Part shown: positions 43,112-51,771 of the stretch, piece by piece
How positions within the stretch are numbered: the stretch's first letter is position 1
How the letters are laid out: each line of letters begins with the position of its first letter
NCBI GenBank assembly: GCA_015065615.1
Contig: SVPY01000007.1
Location: forward strand, 32,031-96,030
Origin: Oscillospiraceae bacterium
Lineage (GTDB): Bacteria; Bacillota; Clostridia; Oscillospirales; Acutalibacteraceae
Length of the DNA: 64,000 nt
Reading direction: 5' to 3'
Made by a program: the position numbers and the translations under genes
The notes under the pieces: model-generated
What the model was told of the DNA's origin: nothing
Database searches by the model: none
The model's input: only the letters and a program-made list of their open reading frames with translations

Positions 43112-44155
43112 ATGTATACCTACGAAGAAATATTGAGTAAAATGAAGGAAAAATACACATCGCTTACGGGCGCGGAGATTTATGACAATTCCGATATAGG
43201 CATTAGGCTTAAGGTTTTGGCAGGAGAGATTTTTGCCTTATATGCAAGGCTTGATTTTATTGAGAAACAGAGCTTTTATGCAACTGCCTCGGGCGAATAC
43301 CTTGATAAGCACGCAAATCAGTACGGTTTAGAAAGAAAAGCTGCGGCAAAAGCCACGGGCAGTATAACATTTTATATTAATGAGCCCCTTGATTATATTT
43401 TATATATACCTGCGGGATCGGTTTGCGCGGCAGGCGATTCATTAAGATACGTAACGACCGATGTATGCAGATTTTCCCCGGGCACTTTATCTGCCACGGC
43501 ACCTGCCGAAGCGGAGGAGGGCGGACCTGAGTATAATTGCCCTGAGGGTACGGTTACTACTCTTGTAAGCGTGCCTGCCGTAGTAAGCAGCGCTAATAAC
43601 ACGGTTGCCTTTACGGGTGGAACAGAAACAGAGAGCGACGAAAAATTAAGAGAGAGGCTTATTGATTTCTGCTCATTCCTCCCGTCGGGTGCAAACGAGG
43701 AATTCTATAAAAACCTTGCAATATCGGTTGAGGGCATAGGCTCTGTGTCGGTTACAAGCAGTGAAGCGGGTGTTGTGGATATTTATATTTACGGCGAGGG
43801 TGAAGCGGCAACAACTGCCGCATACGATGCGGTAAAAGCTTTGTGTGAGGAGAAAAAGAATATAGGCACTACGGTGAATATACATCACGCCACCGAATAT
43901 CCTTATCAGATATACGCGGACGTAAGACCTGATTCCTGCTCTATACAGACCGCAAGGCAGGCGGTAACTGAGGCTGCGGCGGAATATTTCAAGACGCTGG
44001 GTATAGGTGATCCCGTCTATAAGAGTATTCTCGGCGCTTACCTTTTGGAAAATACGCCTATCAAGAATATCAGATTTCCGTCGGCTCTGGGTGATTATTC
44101 AGGCTCACCCTCGACGATTCCCGTAGTAAGCGACATAGAAGTAGGTGAAATGTAA
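43112..44155 (+). CDS. baseplate J (gp47-like) protein
   Basis: The 347-residue protein carries typical gpJ features: RLDFIEKQSFYATASGEYLD followed by KHANQYGLERKAA, the beta-rich RYVTTDVCRF region with GTVTTLVSVPAVVSS, and FTGGTETESDEKLRERLIDF, the best-conserved part of the family. The wedge assembles around the hub. It is intact and of normal length. Confidence 0.9.
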   Translation: MYTYEEILSKMKEKYTSLTGAEIYDNSDIGIRLKVLAGEIFALYARLDFIEKQSFYATASGEYLDKHANQYGLERKAAAKATGSITFYINEPLDYILYIPAGSVCAAGDSLRYVTTDVCRFSPGTLSATAPAEAEEGGPEYNCPEGTVTTLVSVPAVVSSANNTVAFTGGTETESDEKLRERLIDFCSFLPSGANEEFYKNLAISVEGIGSVSVTSSEAGVVDIYIYGEGEAATTAAYDAVKALCEEKKNIGTTVNIHHATEYPYQIYADVRPDSCSIQTARQAVTEAAAEYFKTLGIGDPVYKSILGAYLLENTPIKNIRFPSALGDYSGSPSTIPVVSDIEVGEM

Positions 44156-44156
44156 T

Positions 44157-44609
44157 ATGGACAAAAGAATCTATATGCGCACCGCTTTAAACCGCACGGG
44201 AATTTACGATACGGAAAATAAAAATATCAATGCAGAGCTTTCTTCTTACGAAGCGGGGCTTGATATGTTTTTAAAAGACATGGAAAGAGTACTTAAAAAC
44301 TGCTTTATAGAAACCGCAGATGAAGAAAATCTTATAAAACGAATGAAGCTGCTGAGAAGTTACGTAAGCGAAACGGATGCTGAAATATTAAGAGCTCAGC
44401 TTTTTGAGAAGGCTAAAATCCGCACTTCATCTCTTAATGAAATGCAAAGCAGACTTAATTCAGCGGGTATAGACGGTACTGTAAGCGAAGAAAAACTGAA
44501 AGCCAATATTTCGGTAAGTAACTATAACAGCGTTGAACCGGAAACAGCGCAGGCGGAAATGAAAAAGTATTTACCTGTTTTTATAGAAGTAACTGTTACG
44601 GAAATTTGA
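44157..44609 (+). CDS. gpI/YmfQ-like tail protein (DUF2313 type)
   Basis: The protein lies immediately after gpJ, as gpI does in contractile phages. Mostly helical (AELSSYEAGLDMFLKDMERV, ENLIKRMKLLRSYVSETDAE), it ends in beta strands (YLPVFIEVTVTEI). The start is ATG at 44157, with AGGTG 9 nt upstream; an upstream GTG overlaps that site. It is the last gene of the phage-derived run. No fibre gene follows. Confidence 0.7.
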   Translation: MDKRIYMRTALNRTGIYDTENKNINAELSSYEAGLDMFLKDMERVLKNCFIETADEENLIKRMKLLRSYVSETDAEILRAQLFEKAKIRTSSLNEMQSRLNSAGIDGTVSEEKLKANISVSNYNSVEPETAQAEMKKYLPVFIEVTVTEI

Positions 44610-44635
44610 ATTTTATGTGATTATGCAGCGGTTTC

Positions 44636-44663
44636 TTGTATTTTTTAAATTTTGTGATATAAT
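44636..44663 (+). promoter_or_regulatory. promoter of the 44694 lipoprotein gene
   Basis: TTGTAT and TGATATAAT (extended -10) are separated by 16 bp. It lies between the last phage gene and the lipoprotein, showing that the lipoprotein is transcribed separately from the phage operon. Confidence 0.65.
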
Positions 44664-44693
44664 TAATCCATTATCATAAAGAGGGATTAAATT

Positions 44694-45461
44694 ATGAAAC
44701 AGAAGGTATCTTTATTACTTGCATTGATTTTAACATTTTCAATAATTATATCGGGCTGCGGATGCAGACATCAGTGGAAAGAAGCCACCTGTACGGAGGC
44801 AAGCATATGTACGGTTTGCCAGCAGGTGCAGGGCGCGGCTTTAGGCCATAATAAAGGCGAGTGGGAAACAGGGGAAGAGGCTACCATATTTAACTCAGGT
44901 ACGAGAGTACGTAACTGCACGCGCTGCGGTATGACTATGGCAACGGAAAGATACGAGCTTACCTGCTATTCCGAAAACGGTCAGGCTCTTTTCTCTCCCA
45001 GCGATTTCACAAAGAAGTATAATGAAGTTGCAGGAAAACTCAGCAGTGAAATAAAAGCCGAAGAATACAGTATGAACGGCGTTTACATTACCTCTTTAAA
45101 AATAGGTGAGAGCGAATTTATAATCAGTTATTCAAAAGGCGGCGAAAACTACGGTGACACGGAGATGCTTGCAAAAGGCTTAGACCAGATGACAGTAGTG
45201 TTTGAGGCGCAGGCGGCTATTGATAATTACACCTCTCTGGTAGAAGCGTTTATTATTTATTTTATGTCCTTTGACCCCTGCCTTCAGATCGAAGAAGCGG
45301 GCACTATGGTTACCACACTTTTCAGCGGTATTGCCTATAACAGCGATAAAATATCTACCTTCGCTTTAAACGGAGTAACACACGCTTTAACCTATGATGA
45401 CGAGGCAAATTTCGTATTGGTTACTTTCTTTGAAGAAATTGACTATCAGCCCGAAGAATAA
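44694..45461 (+). CDS. lipoprotein with cysteine-rich N-terminal region
   Basis: A signal peptide ends in lipobox ISGC. A cysteine-rich module follows, with CRHQWKEATCTEASICTVCQ and GTRVRNCTRCGMTMATERYE. It resembles small zinc-ribbon-like repeats of secreted Clostridia proteins. The 180-residue remainder is not recognised. The gene has its own promoter and terminator and therefore is a host gene or late cargo adjacent to the phage cluster. Confidence 0.7.
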   Translation: MKQKVSLLLALILTFSIIISGCGCRHQWKEATCTEASICTVCQQVQGAALGHNKGEWETGEEATIFNSGTRVRNCTRCGMTMATERYELTCYSENGQALFSPSDFTKKYNEVAGKLSSEIKAEEYSMNGVYITSLKIGESEFIISYSKGGENYGDTEMLAKGLDQMTVVFEAQAAIDNYTSLVEAFIIYFMSFDPCLQIEEAGTMVTTLFSGIAYNSDKISTFALNGVTHALTYDDEANFVLVTFFEEIDYQPEE

Positions 45462-45465
45462 AAGT

Positions 45466-45507
45466 ACCCCGAAAGCAGAAAAACTGTTTTCGGGGTTGTT
45501 TTTTTGT
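45466..45507 (+). terminator. lipoprotein gene terminator
   Basis: ACCCCGAAA pairs perfectly with TTTCGGGGT around a 13-nt loop, followed by TGTTTTTTT. Confidence 0.85.
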
Positions 45508-45584
45508 ATTGCTTTTTGGGTGCGGAATCTGTTTAATAAAAAGGTGTAAATAGATTCTGTCTTGATTTTATGCCAAAATTTAAT

Positions 45585-47177
45585 TTATTTAAGTATCTGT
45601 GATACGAGGTTATAATCGTTAGTAAGAACGGTATCAACACCCATATTTAAAAATTCCTTGGCTTCCTCAGGGTCGTCGGACCAGAAAACGTTACATATAA
45701 TGCCGTGCTTATGGGCTTTTTCAATCATTTCGCGGCTGATATAGGGCTTAAAGAACTGAACCTTCTCTGCACCTAAATTTATGGCTCTTTCAACTATCTC
45801 CCAGTTTCTGTCAAAATCGTGACCAACACAAACGGGAATATCGGGGGCGTAGTTTTTGAATTTGGTGATGTCGGCATCCCTTCCAAGCATAAAGTAAACG
45901 TGTTTTTCGCAGTCGTACTTTCTTATAAGGCTTACAATTTTCTCCATAATGTCCGTAGGATAAATACCCTCGCCGTAAGGCTTTACGTGAATATTCATTA
46001 TTGTTTTATTGCCTAAACGCTTTAAAATATCCTCAAAAAGGGTGATTTTAAGTCCTTTGAATTTTTCGCTGAATTTTACACCGAAATCATAATTTAAAAG
46101 CTCACTTAAAGTGTGATTGTAAATTTTACCTTCACCTGTTGAGACTCTTTCCAGGGTATCATCGTGGCAGGATACAATCTCCTTATCAAGCGTAGGCCAG
46201 AGGTCGAATTCGATTTCCTCAGCACCCATAGCAACTGCCGCGCCGTAGGCAGGGAGTGTATTTTCGGGGGCGATTGTGCTGAAGCCGCGGTGAGCGCATA
46301 TTCTTGGGTATTTAAGCTCTTTTTCGGAGAGTATAACTCCGGCACCTGCGTTTCTGTAAAGATGAGGTTTCCTGCCAAGCTCCATATATTCGAAGTGGGG
46401 CGCTTGTCTGCCGCCAAAGCCTGCAGGTTTATAGAATTTATCTTTGGGGTCGAATTCTGCCACGGCTTTACCGAATTTACCCTTCATATTTACTAAGGTT
46501 TCGCCTTTTGGCGTAGTGATCAAACTTGCGCCGCAGATATCGCTATCCTCATTGAAGCTTACCGAGGAGCGAATAACGTATGAATTGGTATTGTAGGAAA
46601 GGAACTTGCAGGTGGTTTCGATAATTTCGTGGCTGTCACTTCTTTGAAGTGAACATCCTATAATTATATCCAAGTTTTCTTTGGCAAGGCGGGGAAAATA
46701 CTCATAAAAATAAAAATCGTAGCAGGTTAAAAAGCCTATTCTCAAGCCTTCCGTCTCTAAAACAAACGGAGAATCAAAGCTTTCGGCGTAGCTTTCATCA
46801 AGTTTCAGGGTGTATTTTTCGGAAGGGGGCAGGTGAAGCTTAAAGTATTTGCCTAAAAGCTCACCGTCCCTGCCAAAGGCAAAGGTGGTGTTACGGTATT
46901 TCCCATCTTCCAAGCTTAAGGCGTTTACAAATAAAAGAGAATTACACCTTTTTGCGGTTTCTCTGCATTTATTCATAAGAATATTGAAGTACTTGTTGTG
47001 GTAATAAAGTGTATCCTCCAAATTTTCCGTGGCACAGGGTACGTCGCTATATTCAGGGAGAACTATTATATCAAGACTTTTGTCACACTCATTCAAAAGC
47101 ATCATTTTGTAGCCAAAATAATGGTCGCTGAATCTCAAATCGCGGCTGTAGGGCGGCTGAAAAATACAGGCTTTCAT
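45585..47177 (-). CDS. nitrilase-superfamily / glycerophosphodiester phosphodiesterase fusion
   Basis: Residues 1-255 are a carbon-nitrogen hydrolase domain with the Glu-Lys-Cys triad in VLPEYSD, GKYFKLHLPP and GFLTCYDFYFYEYF. Residues 290-530 are a GDPD domain with CAHRGFSTIAPENTLPAY, EEIEFDLWPTLDKEIVSCHD and DTLERVSTGEG, which supply the metal and catalytic His. GDPDs split glycerophosphodiesters to glycerol 3-phosphate and alcohols, and the nitrilase partner may hydrolyse an amide of the released head group. The coupling is inferred. It has no signal peptide and no operon partner. Confidence 0.88.
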   Translation of the reverse strand: MKACIFQPPYSRDLRFSDHYFGYKMMLLNECDKSLDIIVLPEYSDVPCATENLEDTLYYHNKYFNILMNKCRETAKRCNSLLFVNALSLEDGKYRNTTFAFGRDGELLGKYFKLHLPPSEKYTLKLDESYAESFDSPFVLETEGLRIGFLTCYDFYFYEYFPRLAKENLDIIIGCSLQRSDSHEIIETTCKFLSYNTNSYVIRSSVSFNEDSDICGASLITTPKGETLVNMKGKFGKAVAEFDPKDKFYKPAGFGGRQAPHFEYMELGRKPHLYRNAGAGVILSEKELKYPRICAHRGFSTIAPENTLPAYGAAVAMGAEEIEFDLWPTLDKEIVSCHDDTLERVSTGEGKIYNHTLSELLNYDFGVKFSEKFKGLKITLFEDILKRLGNKTIMNIHVKPYGEGIYPTDIMEKIVSLIRKYDCEKHVYFMLGRDADITKFKNYAPDIPVCVGHDFDRNWEIVERAINLGAEKVQFFKPYISREMIEKAHKHGIICNVFWSDDPEEAKEFLNMGVDTVLTNDYNLVSQILK

Positions 47178-47259
47178 AATTAAAATCTTCCTTTCGTAAG
47201 ATAAGTTAATTATAGCATAAATTTTTGAAAGTTCAATTGTTGTAAATCCTTATATAAAG

Positions 47260-47288
47260 TTGATTTTGGTTTCCGTATAATGTATAAT
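47260..47288 (+). promoter_or_regulatory. promoter of the Dabb/hydrolase operon
   Basis: TTGATT and TATAAT are separated by 17 bp, about 37 bp before the ATG at 47325. Confidence 0.7.
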
Positions 47289-47324
47289 TATATTAACTTA
47301 TATAAATTTATCAGGAGAGATATT

Positions 47325-47615
47325 ATGGTTAAGCACGTTCTTTTTTGTAAATTAGACGATTATTCCCCCGAAAACGCTCAGGCTTTGGTTGATATGTTTA
47401 TGACTATGAAGGGTAACGTACCCTGCGCCAAGGACGTTTTTGCTGCTGCAGACTTTTTGCGCTCAGGTCGTTCTTACGACGTTATGCTGGAAGTTACGAT
47501 TGAAAACAGAGAAGCTTTGGAAGAGTACCAGAAGGATGAATATCACGTAAACGTAATTAAAAAGTACGTACACGCAAGAGTTCACCAGAGTGCTACGGTT
47601 GACTACGAATATTAA
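47325..47615 (+). CDS. Dabb (stress-responsive alpha/beta barrel) protein
   Basis: This 96-residue protein starts MVKHVLFCKLDDYSPENAQA and has the family's FLRSGRSYDVMLEVTIENRE and DEYHVNVIKKYVHAR segments. Dabb proteins are ferredoxin-like barrels of mostly unknown function, some acting on polyketide-type substrates. The ATG at 47325 has TCAGGAGAG before it, so the open frame extending upstream is not used. It is followed after 14 bp by an alpha/beta hydrolase gene. Confidence 0.82.
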   Translation: MVKHVLFCKLDDYSPENAQALVDMFMTMKGNVPCAKDVFAAADFLRSGRSYDVMLEVTIENREALEEYQKDEYHVNVIKKYVHARVHQSATVDYEY

Positions 47616-47629
47616 TTGGGGGAAATAAA

Positions 47630-48649
47630 ATGGACGTATTATTTATAATTCTTGGCTCCCTTTTGCTTATTCTTATTATAGCCTTCGTTATTTTAATGTT
47701 TAATTTCGGCAAGATATTCTGTGAAGGTACACTTCATTTAAGAAATCCCAAAAGAAAACAGAGAAAGCCGAGAAAAGCTTCAAAAAACCCTCCTCCCAAA
47801 AAGGTTGACCCTGTTGAAAAGGACAGAGCAAGAATTGAAGAATTAAGAGCTACGGGCGAAAAGTGGCTTGAAAGCATGAACCCTGAGATTGTATACATAA
47901 AGTCCTTTGATGGCCTTAAGCTTGGTGCCGAGTTTGTTCCTGCAAAAGTGGAAGGCAGTAAAAAGACCTTTATCGGTGTTCACGGCTACACAGCCAACGG
48001 TCACAGTGATTTTGGTGTAGTTGGTCAGCTTTTCTATGAGATGGGTTATAATTTATTGCTTGTTTCCCAGCGTGCACACCGCTACAGCGAAGGCGAATAC
48101 GTAACTTTCGGTGTTTACGAGAGATTTGATTGCCTTAACTGGATCAAATATGTAAACGAAAGAATCGGTGAGGACGGCACTATATTCCTCCACGGCCTTT
48201 CAATGGGCGGTGCTACGGTTACTATGACTATCGGTTTCCCCGATTTACCGAAGTCTGTTAAAGGCTGTATTTCCGACTGCGCGCTAACCAGCGGCGGCGA
48301 TATGTTCAGAATGGTGGCTAAGAATGTTCTTAAAAATACACCTGCAAAATTTGTTCCTCTGAGTGTTATTTCATTCTTCTGCAATCTTTACTGTAAGATA
48401 AAGCTTGGCTGCGGTATGGATGATTACAGCACAGTAGAAGCAGTGAAGAATACAAAGGTTCCTCTTTTGGTTATTCACGGCGATAAGGATGACTGCGTAC
48501 CTTTATGGATGGGCCAGAAAAACTATGACGAGTGCGTAAGCGAAAAGGAAATTCTTATTTTGAAAGGCTCAGGCCACGCGGTAAATTACCAGTTTGCCCC
48601 TGAAATTTGCAGAGAAAAAATAAAAGCATTTGTAGAAAAGTATGAATAA
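47630..48649 (+). CDS. membrane-anchored alpha/beta hydrolase
   Basis: One N-terminal membrane helix (LFIILGSLLLILIIAFVILM) is followed by a basic linker (KRKQRKPRKASKNPPPKK). Then an alpha/beta hydrolase domain has FIGVHGYTANGHSDFG (oxyanion region), the nucleophile elbow FLHGLSMGGATVTM (Ser in GLSMGG), VIHGDKDDCVPLWMG (Asp) and GSGHAVNY (His). The substrate is unknown. It is the first of two adjacent anchored hydrolases. Confidence 0.85.
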   Translation: MDVLFIILGSLLLILIIAFVILMFNFGKIFCEGTLHLRNPKRKQRKPRKASKNPPPKKVDPVEKDRARIEELRATGEKWLESMNPEIVYIKSFDGLKLGAEFVPAKVEGSKKTFIGVHGYTANGHSDFGVVGQLFYEMGYNLLLVSQRAHRYSEGEYVTFGVYERFDCLNWIKYVNERIGEDGTIFLHGLSMGGATVTMTIGFPDLPKSVKGCISDCALTSGGDMFRMVAKNVLKNTPAKFVPLSVISFFCNLYCKIKLGCGMDDYSTVEAVKNTKVPLLVIHGDKDDCVPLWMGQKNYDECVSEKEILILKGSGHAVNYQFAPEICREKIKAFVEKYE

Positions 48650-48662
48650 AGGAGGTTTTCAT

Positions 48663-49631
48663 ATGAGTGAAAAGAAAAAAATGAGCAAAAAGAAGAAAAT
48701 TGTACTTTGGAGCGTAGGCGGCGGTATTGCCTTGCTTATAATAGCGGCTTGCGTGGCACTCTTCTTTGTTGCAAGTATGATTTATGACGGCAGCTTCAAC
48801 TATCGCTGTGTAACTCCTGAGGCGGATATTCTTGAAGTAAGTGAGTTTGAGGGTTTAAAAAGAGACAGGCATACTTTTGAATCAAATAACGGTCAGAAGC
48901 TTGTAGGATATTTATATTATAATACAGATGATAGTATAGATGAAAAAGCAGTTATTGTTTTTGCTCACGGTTTAGGTGGCGGAGGTCAGACCGGTTATAT
49001 GGACGTTTTTGCTTACCTTGCAACTCGCGGATATTACGTGTTTGCTTATGATGCTACAGGTAATGACGAAAGCGAAGGCGATATAATTGGCGGATTGCCA
49101 CAGGGTCTTATTGACCTTAACTATGCTGTAGATTATGTCCAGGGTGTTGAAGAGCTTAAAAATCTTCCGTTTATGCTTATGGGTCATAGCTGGGGAGCTC
49201 TTTCTGCAACCAACGCTCTTAATTATCACCCCGAAGTTAAGGCGGTAGCTTCACTTGCAGGCTGGAATGAATCAATGGATATGATTGAATACCGTGGCTG
49301 CCAGATGGTAGGCCCCGTAGCCAAAATGCTTATTCCCTTTGCACGTATTTACGAAGCTACAAAATACGGAGATTATTCTTATTCTTCAAGTATGAAAGGC
49401 TTCGAAAACAGTGATTGTAAAGTTCTTGTTATTCATAGCGAGGATGATGATACAATTCCGATTTCTTACGGCTACGGAAAGTACGAAGAAAAATACGGCA
49501 ATAACGAAAGGTTTACTTTTAAAAAGTATAGCGACAGAGGTCACGGTTTATTTTTAGATAATACAGGAAATTTGGATATGCTGCTTATGAGCGATATTGC
49601 GGATTTCTTTGATTCAGCTTTAGAGAAATAA
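48663..49631 (+). CDS. membrane-anchored alpha/beta hydrolase, second copy
   Basis: The protein has a very basic N-terminus (MSEKKKMSKKKKIVLW), one membrane helix (SVGGGIALLIIAACVALFFV), and an alpha/beta hydrolase domain with FAHGLGGGGQTGYMD, elbow LMGHSWGALSA (Ser in GHSWG), HSEDDDTIPISYG and YSDRGHGLF. The AAGGAGG site lies 7 nt before the ATG at 48663. A start further upstream (48642) has no such site. It overlaps or follows the previous gene closely, so both belong to one operon. Confidence 0.85.
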   Translation: MSEKKKMSKKKKIVLWSVGGGIALLIIAACVALFFVASMIYDGSFNYRCVTPEADILEVSEFEGLKRDRHTFESNNGQKLVGYLYYNTDDSIDEKAVIVFAHGLGGGGQTGYMDVFAYLATRGYYVFAYDATGNDESEGDIIGGLPQGLIDLNYAVDYVQGVEELKNLPFMLMGHSWGALSATNALNYHPEVKAVASLAGWNESMDMIEYRGCQMVGPVAKMLIPFARIYEATKYGDYSYSSSMKGFENSDCKVLVIHSEDDDTIPISYGYGKYEEKYGNNERFTFKKYSDRGHGLFLDNTGNLDMLLMSDIADFFDSALEK

Positions 49632-49635
49632 AATA

Positions 49636-49713
49636 AAAGAGAATGATTATGGCATGGTACCCGTTCCTGATGATGCTCAGGTTTTTGGGTTTTCCATTAA
49701 TCATTCTCTTTTT
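49636..49713. terminator. long bidirectional terminator with nested hairpins
   Basis: AAAGAGAATGATTATGG pairs with CCATTAATCATTCTCTTT with one bulge. Nested within are ACCC/GGGT and CCTGA/TCAGG. T-runs lie on both sides. It stands between convergent genes (the 48663 hydrolase and the 49716 membrane protein) and looks far more elaborate than the other terminators. Confidence 0.65.
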
Positions 49714-49715
49714 CG

Positions 49716-51113
49716 TTATAACAGTTTTGTTAAATTATCGAAAAGCCATTGGGGGTCAACGCCTTTTGACCTTATTTCAATAATAATCGTTTCGCCGTTT
49801 TCGTTATCGAGTATAACTGAGAAATTGATTCTGGGGCCTGAAACGTCGCCTGCGTCTTCAACGTAGTAGGCACGCTTTAACACGGTGTTTAAAGTAAGCT
49901 CATCGAGACTGAAAATAGGGTTATTTACAATTTCCATAAGTTCTTCTGGTACCGTTTCGGCGCGGGGTATCGGGTAGAGATTTAAATCGTAATTCTTCTC
50001 GTCGCTGACATTTGTGAAGCGCCTGCCCATGGTTTCTTCGTCGTAGAAAGTTACCTTATAACTTATTTCATTTAAGCCTTTGGTGTATAAGGTGCTCAAA
50101 TAGTTTTCGTTGCTGTCAATATAGCGGCGGGTGCCTTCGTCAGTAAAGCCTTCGGGCATAGCTTCGGGTAAATATTTACCGAAGGTTTCATCATTTTTTG
50201 CGCTTTCATAGGGAAGAGCGTAATTTTCATAAGGAGGGGTATAGCTTGGGGTGATAAGGCTTAAATCGGGGGCGGTTTCGAAAGTGGTGAAGCTTTCCAT
50301 AGTAAGCTTCATAATCTTTTCGGCGTTTGTACGGTTTTGATAAAGAGATTTTATTTCAAAGTGGTAGTAAAGCCCATGAATTTCAGCTTCTGCTTCATAG
50401 ATTTCATAGTGGTCTGAACTGTAGTTGTAGCAGGTAAAATAAATACCGTTACAAAAACAACTGATTTTCTCATCATCAGTAATTATATAATCTTTGAGTA
50501 TACTTTCATCTTCAGAAACGTTTATAAAAATTTCCCCGTCATAACCAAGGTAAGCGACTCGCATGGTTAAGTTTACAAGAGTACCTTCACCGTCAAAACC
50601 TGCGACGGCTGAATTTATCATTCCTTTATGAAGCTTTTCGGGGAGAATTTTTTCAAGCAGATCGGACGTCAGTTTTTCTTCAAAATATCCGGGAATATAA
50701 GCCCTGTCGCCTTGCGGAGGTTCTTCGATTTCATTAAAAACAAGTGCCCATTCAAAAATATTTTCAATATTAGTCTGGCTTGTCGGTTTTTTAGAGGCTG
50801 CAGAGGTTGAGGTACTGTAATTTGGCTTTGCCGCACCGCTTGTGCTTTCCTGATAGCAACCTCCGCTCAGAGCTTCCTGTGGATATAAAAATATATTTCT
50901 GTTAGGACCGTTTAATATGCCGAGAAAAACTATTGCACCGCAAACAATGAATATTGCCGCCGCCATAGAAACAAGAAGGGTGATTCTTTTGGCGGTAGGT
51001 TCTTTTTTGGGTAAATGCTGCTCACTTTTTAAAAGCATATCTTCTGAAATTGAGCCGATGGCTTCAAATAAAACTTCTCTTGTGAGTTTGACCTTATTTG
51101 CTTCGTTAGTCAT
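49716..51113 (-). CDS. single-pass membrane protein paired with ECF sigma factor
   Basis: The protein has a cytoplasmic N-terminus of about 43 residues (EAIGSISEDMLLKSEQHLPK), one membrane helix (LLVSMAAAIFIVCGAIVFLG), a Ser/Thr-rich linker, and an extracellular domain of some 360 residues that is not recognised. The ATG overlaps the stop of the sigma gene by 4 bp. The motif IGxIxxDMLxxxE-like start occurs in Firmicutes ECF-linked membrane proteins. It may anchor or inhibit the sigma factor. No zinc anti-sigma motif is present. Confidence 0.7.
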   Translation of the reverse strand: MTNEANKVKLTREVLFEAIGSISEDMLLKSEQHLPKKEPTAKRITLLVSMAAAIFIVCGAIVFLGILNGPNRNIFLYPQEALSGGCYQESTSGAAKPNYSTSTSAASKKPTSQTNIENIFEWALVFNEIEEPPQGDRAYIPGYFEEKLTSDLLEKILPEKLHKGMINSAVAGFDGEGTLVNLTMRVAYLGYDGEIFINVSEDESILKDYIITDDEKISCFCNGIYFTCYNYSSDHYEIYEAEAEIHGLYYHFEIKSLYQNRTNAEKIMKLTMESFTTFETAPDLSLITPSYTPPYENYALPYESAKNDETFGKYLPEAMPEGFTDEGTRRYIDSNENYLSTLYTKGLNEISYKVTFYDEETMGRRFTNVSDEKNYDLNLYPIPRAETVPEELMEIVNNPIFSLDELTLNTVLKRAYYVEDAGDVSGPRINFSVILDNENGETIIIEIRSKGVDPQWLFDNLTKLL

Positions 51114-51676
51114 TTTAAAAAACCTTCCTTTCTAAGCTTTTCTTTAAGCTTTAATCGTGCGCGATTCAAAATTACCGAGACATTATTTTCACTTATTTCG
51201 TATCTTTCTGCAATAACCTTTACGCTTTCGCAGTAAAAATACCTTCTGATAAAAATTTTCGCGTCTCTTTCGGGAAGGGAATAAATGAACTTATTGATAA
51301 GTACGTTTAGTTCCTTGGCTTCGATTAAATCCTCGGTGGTCTCATTTGCGGGCAAACATTCCGAGAGTTCATCGAGAACCAGGTTTACCTCATTTTTGCC
51401 GCGTTTTTCTGCGTTTTTCGCTCTGTAGCGGTCAAAAGAGAGATTACGGGCGATTTTAGCAAGGAACATTTTTAAATTCTGCGGCTTTTTAGGCGGAATA
51501 GAGTTCCAGGTTTTTAGTAAAGTATCGCTTAAAACCTCCTCACTGTCGCCTATATTATTTAAAATATTGTAGGATACTGTTTTTATGTAGCTGCCGTATT
51601 TTTGCTCGCTTTCTTTAAGCGCTCTTTCACTGCGTATAAAGTATAAATCTATTATCTCTTTATCCGTGATAGCCAT
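51110..51676 (-). CDS. ECF-type sigma-70 factor
   Basis: The 188-residue protein has region 2 (KTVSYNILNNIGDSEEVLSD, then LKMFLAKIARNLSFDRYRAK) and region 4 (SLPERDAKIFIRRYFYCESV followed by KVIAERYEISENNVSVILNR). It is the first gene of a two-gene operon with the large membrane protein. The upstream gap contains AAAGGCCTTT (51711-51720), a palindrome that could be an operator. This is the second, unrelated-looking ECF/membrane pair in the window. Confidence 0.9.
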   Translation of the reverse strand: MAITDKEIIDLYFIRSERALKESEQKYGSYIKTVSYNILNNIGDSEEVLSDTLLKTWNSIPPKKPQNLKMFLAKIARNLSFDRYRAKNAEKRGKNEVNLVLDELSECLPANETTEDLIEAKELNVLINKFIYSLPERDAKIFIRRYFYCESVKVIAERYEISENNVSVILNRARLKLKEKLRKEGFLK

Positions 51677-51771
51677 TTATTCACCGTCCTTTCAAATTTT
51701 AATCACGTTAAAAGGCCTTTCAACCGTATAGACGGAAAAAGATTAGTTATGTTACAAATATTTTTAAAAAT

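Noticed and set aside
34399..44609. Type VI secretion system or extracellular contractile injection system
   Set aside because: Baseplate genes are present, but there is no sheath, tube, AAA ATPase, PAAR or tape-measure gene, and terminase, portal and capsid genes show a DNA-packaging phage head.
34399..44609. Complete active prophage
   Set aside because: No integrase, repressor, replication, lysis or fibre gene and no flanking att-type direct repeat was seen, so it cannot complete an ordinary phage cycle by itself.
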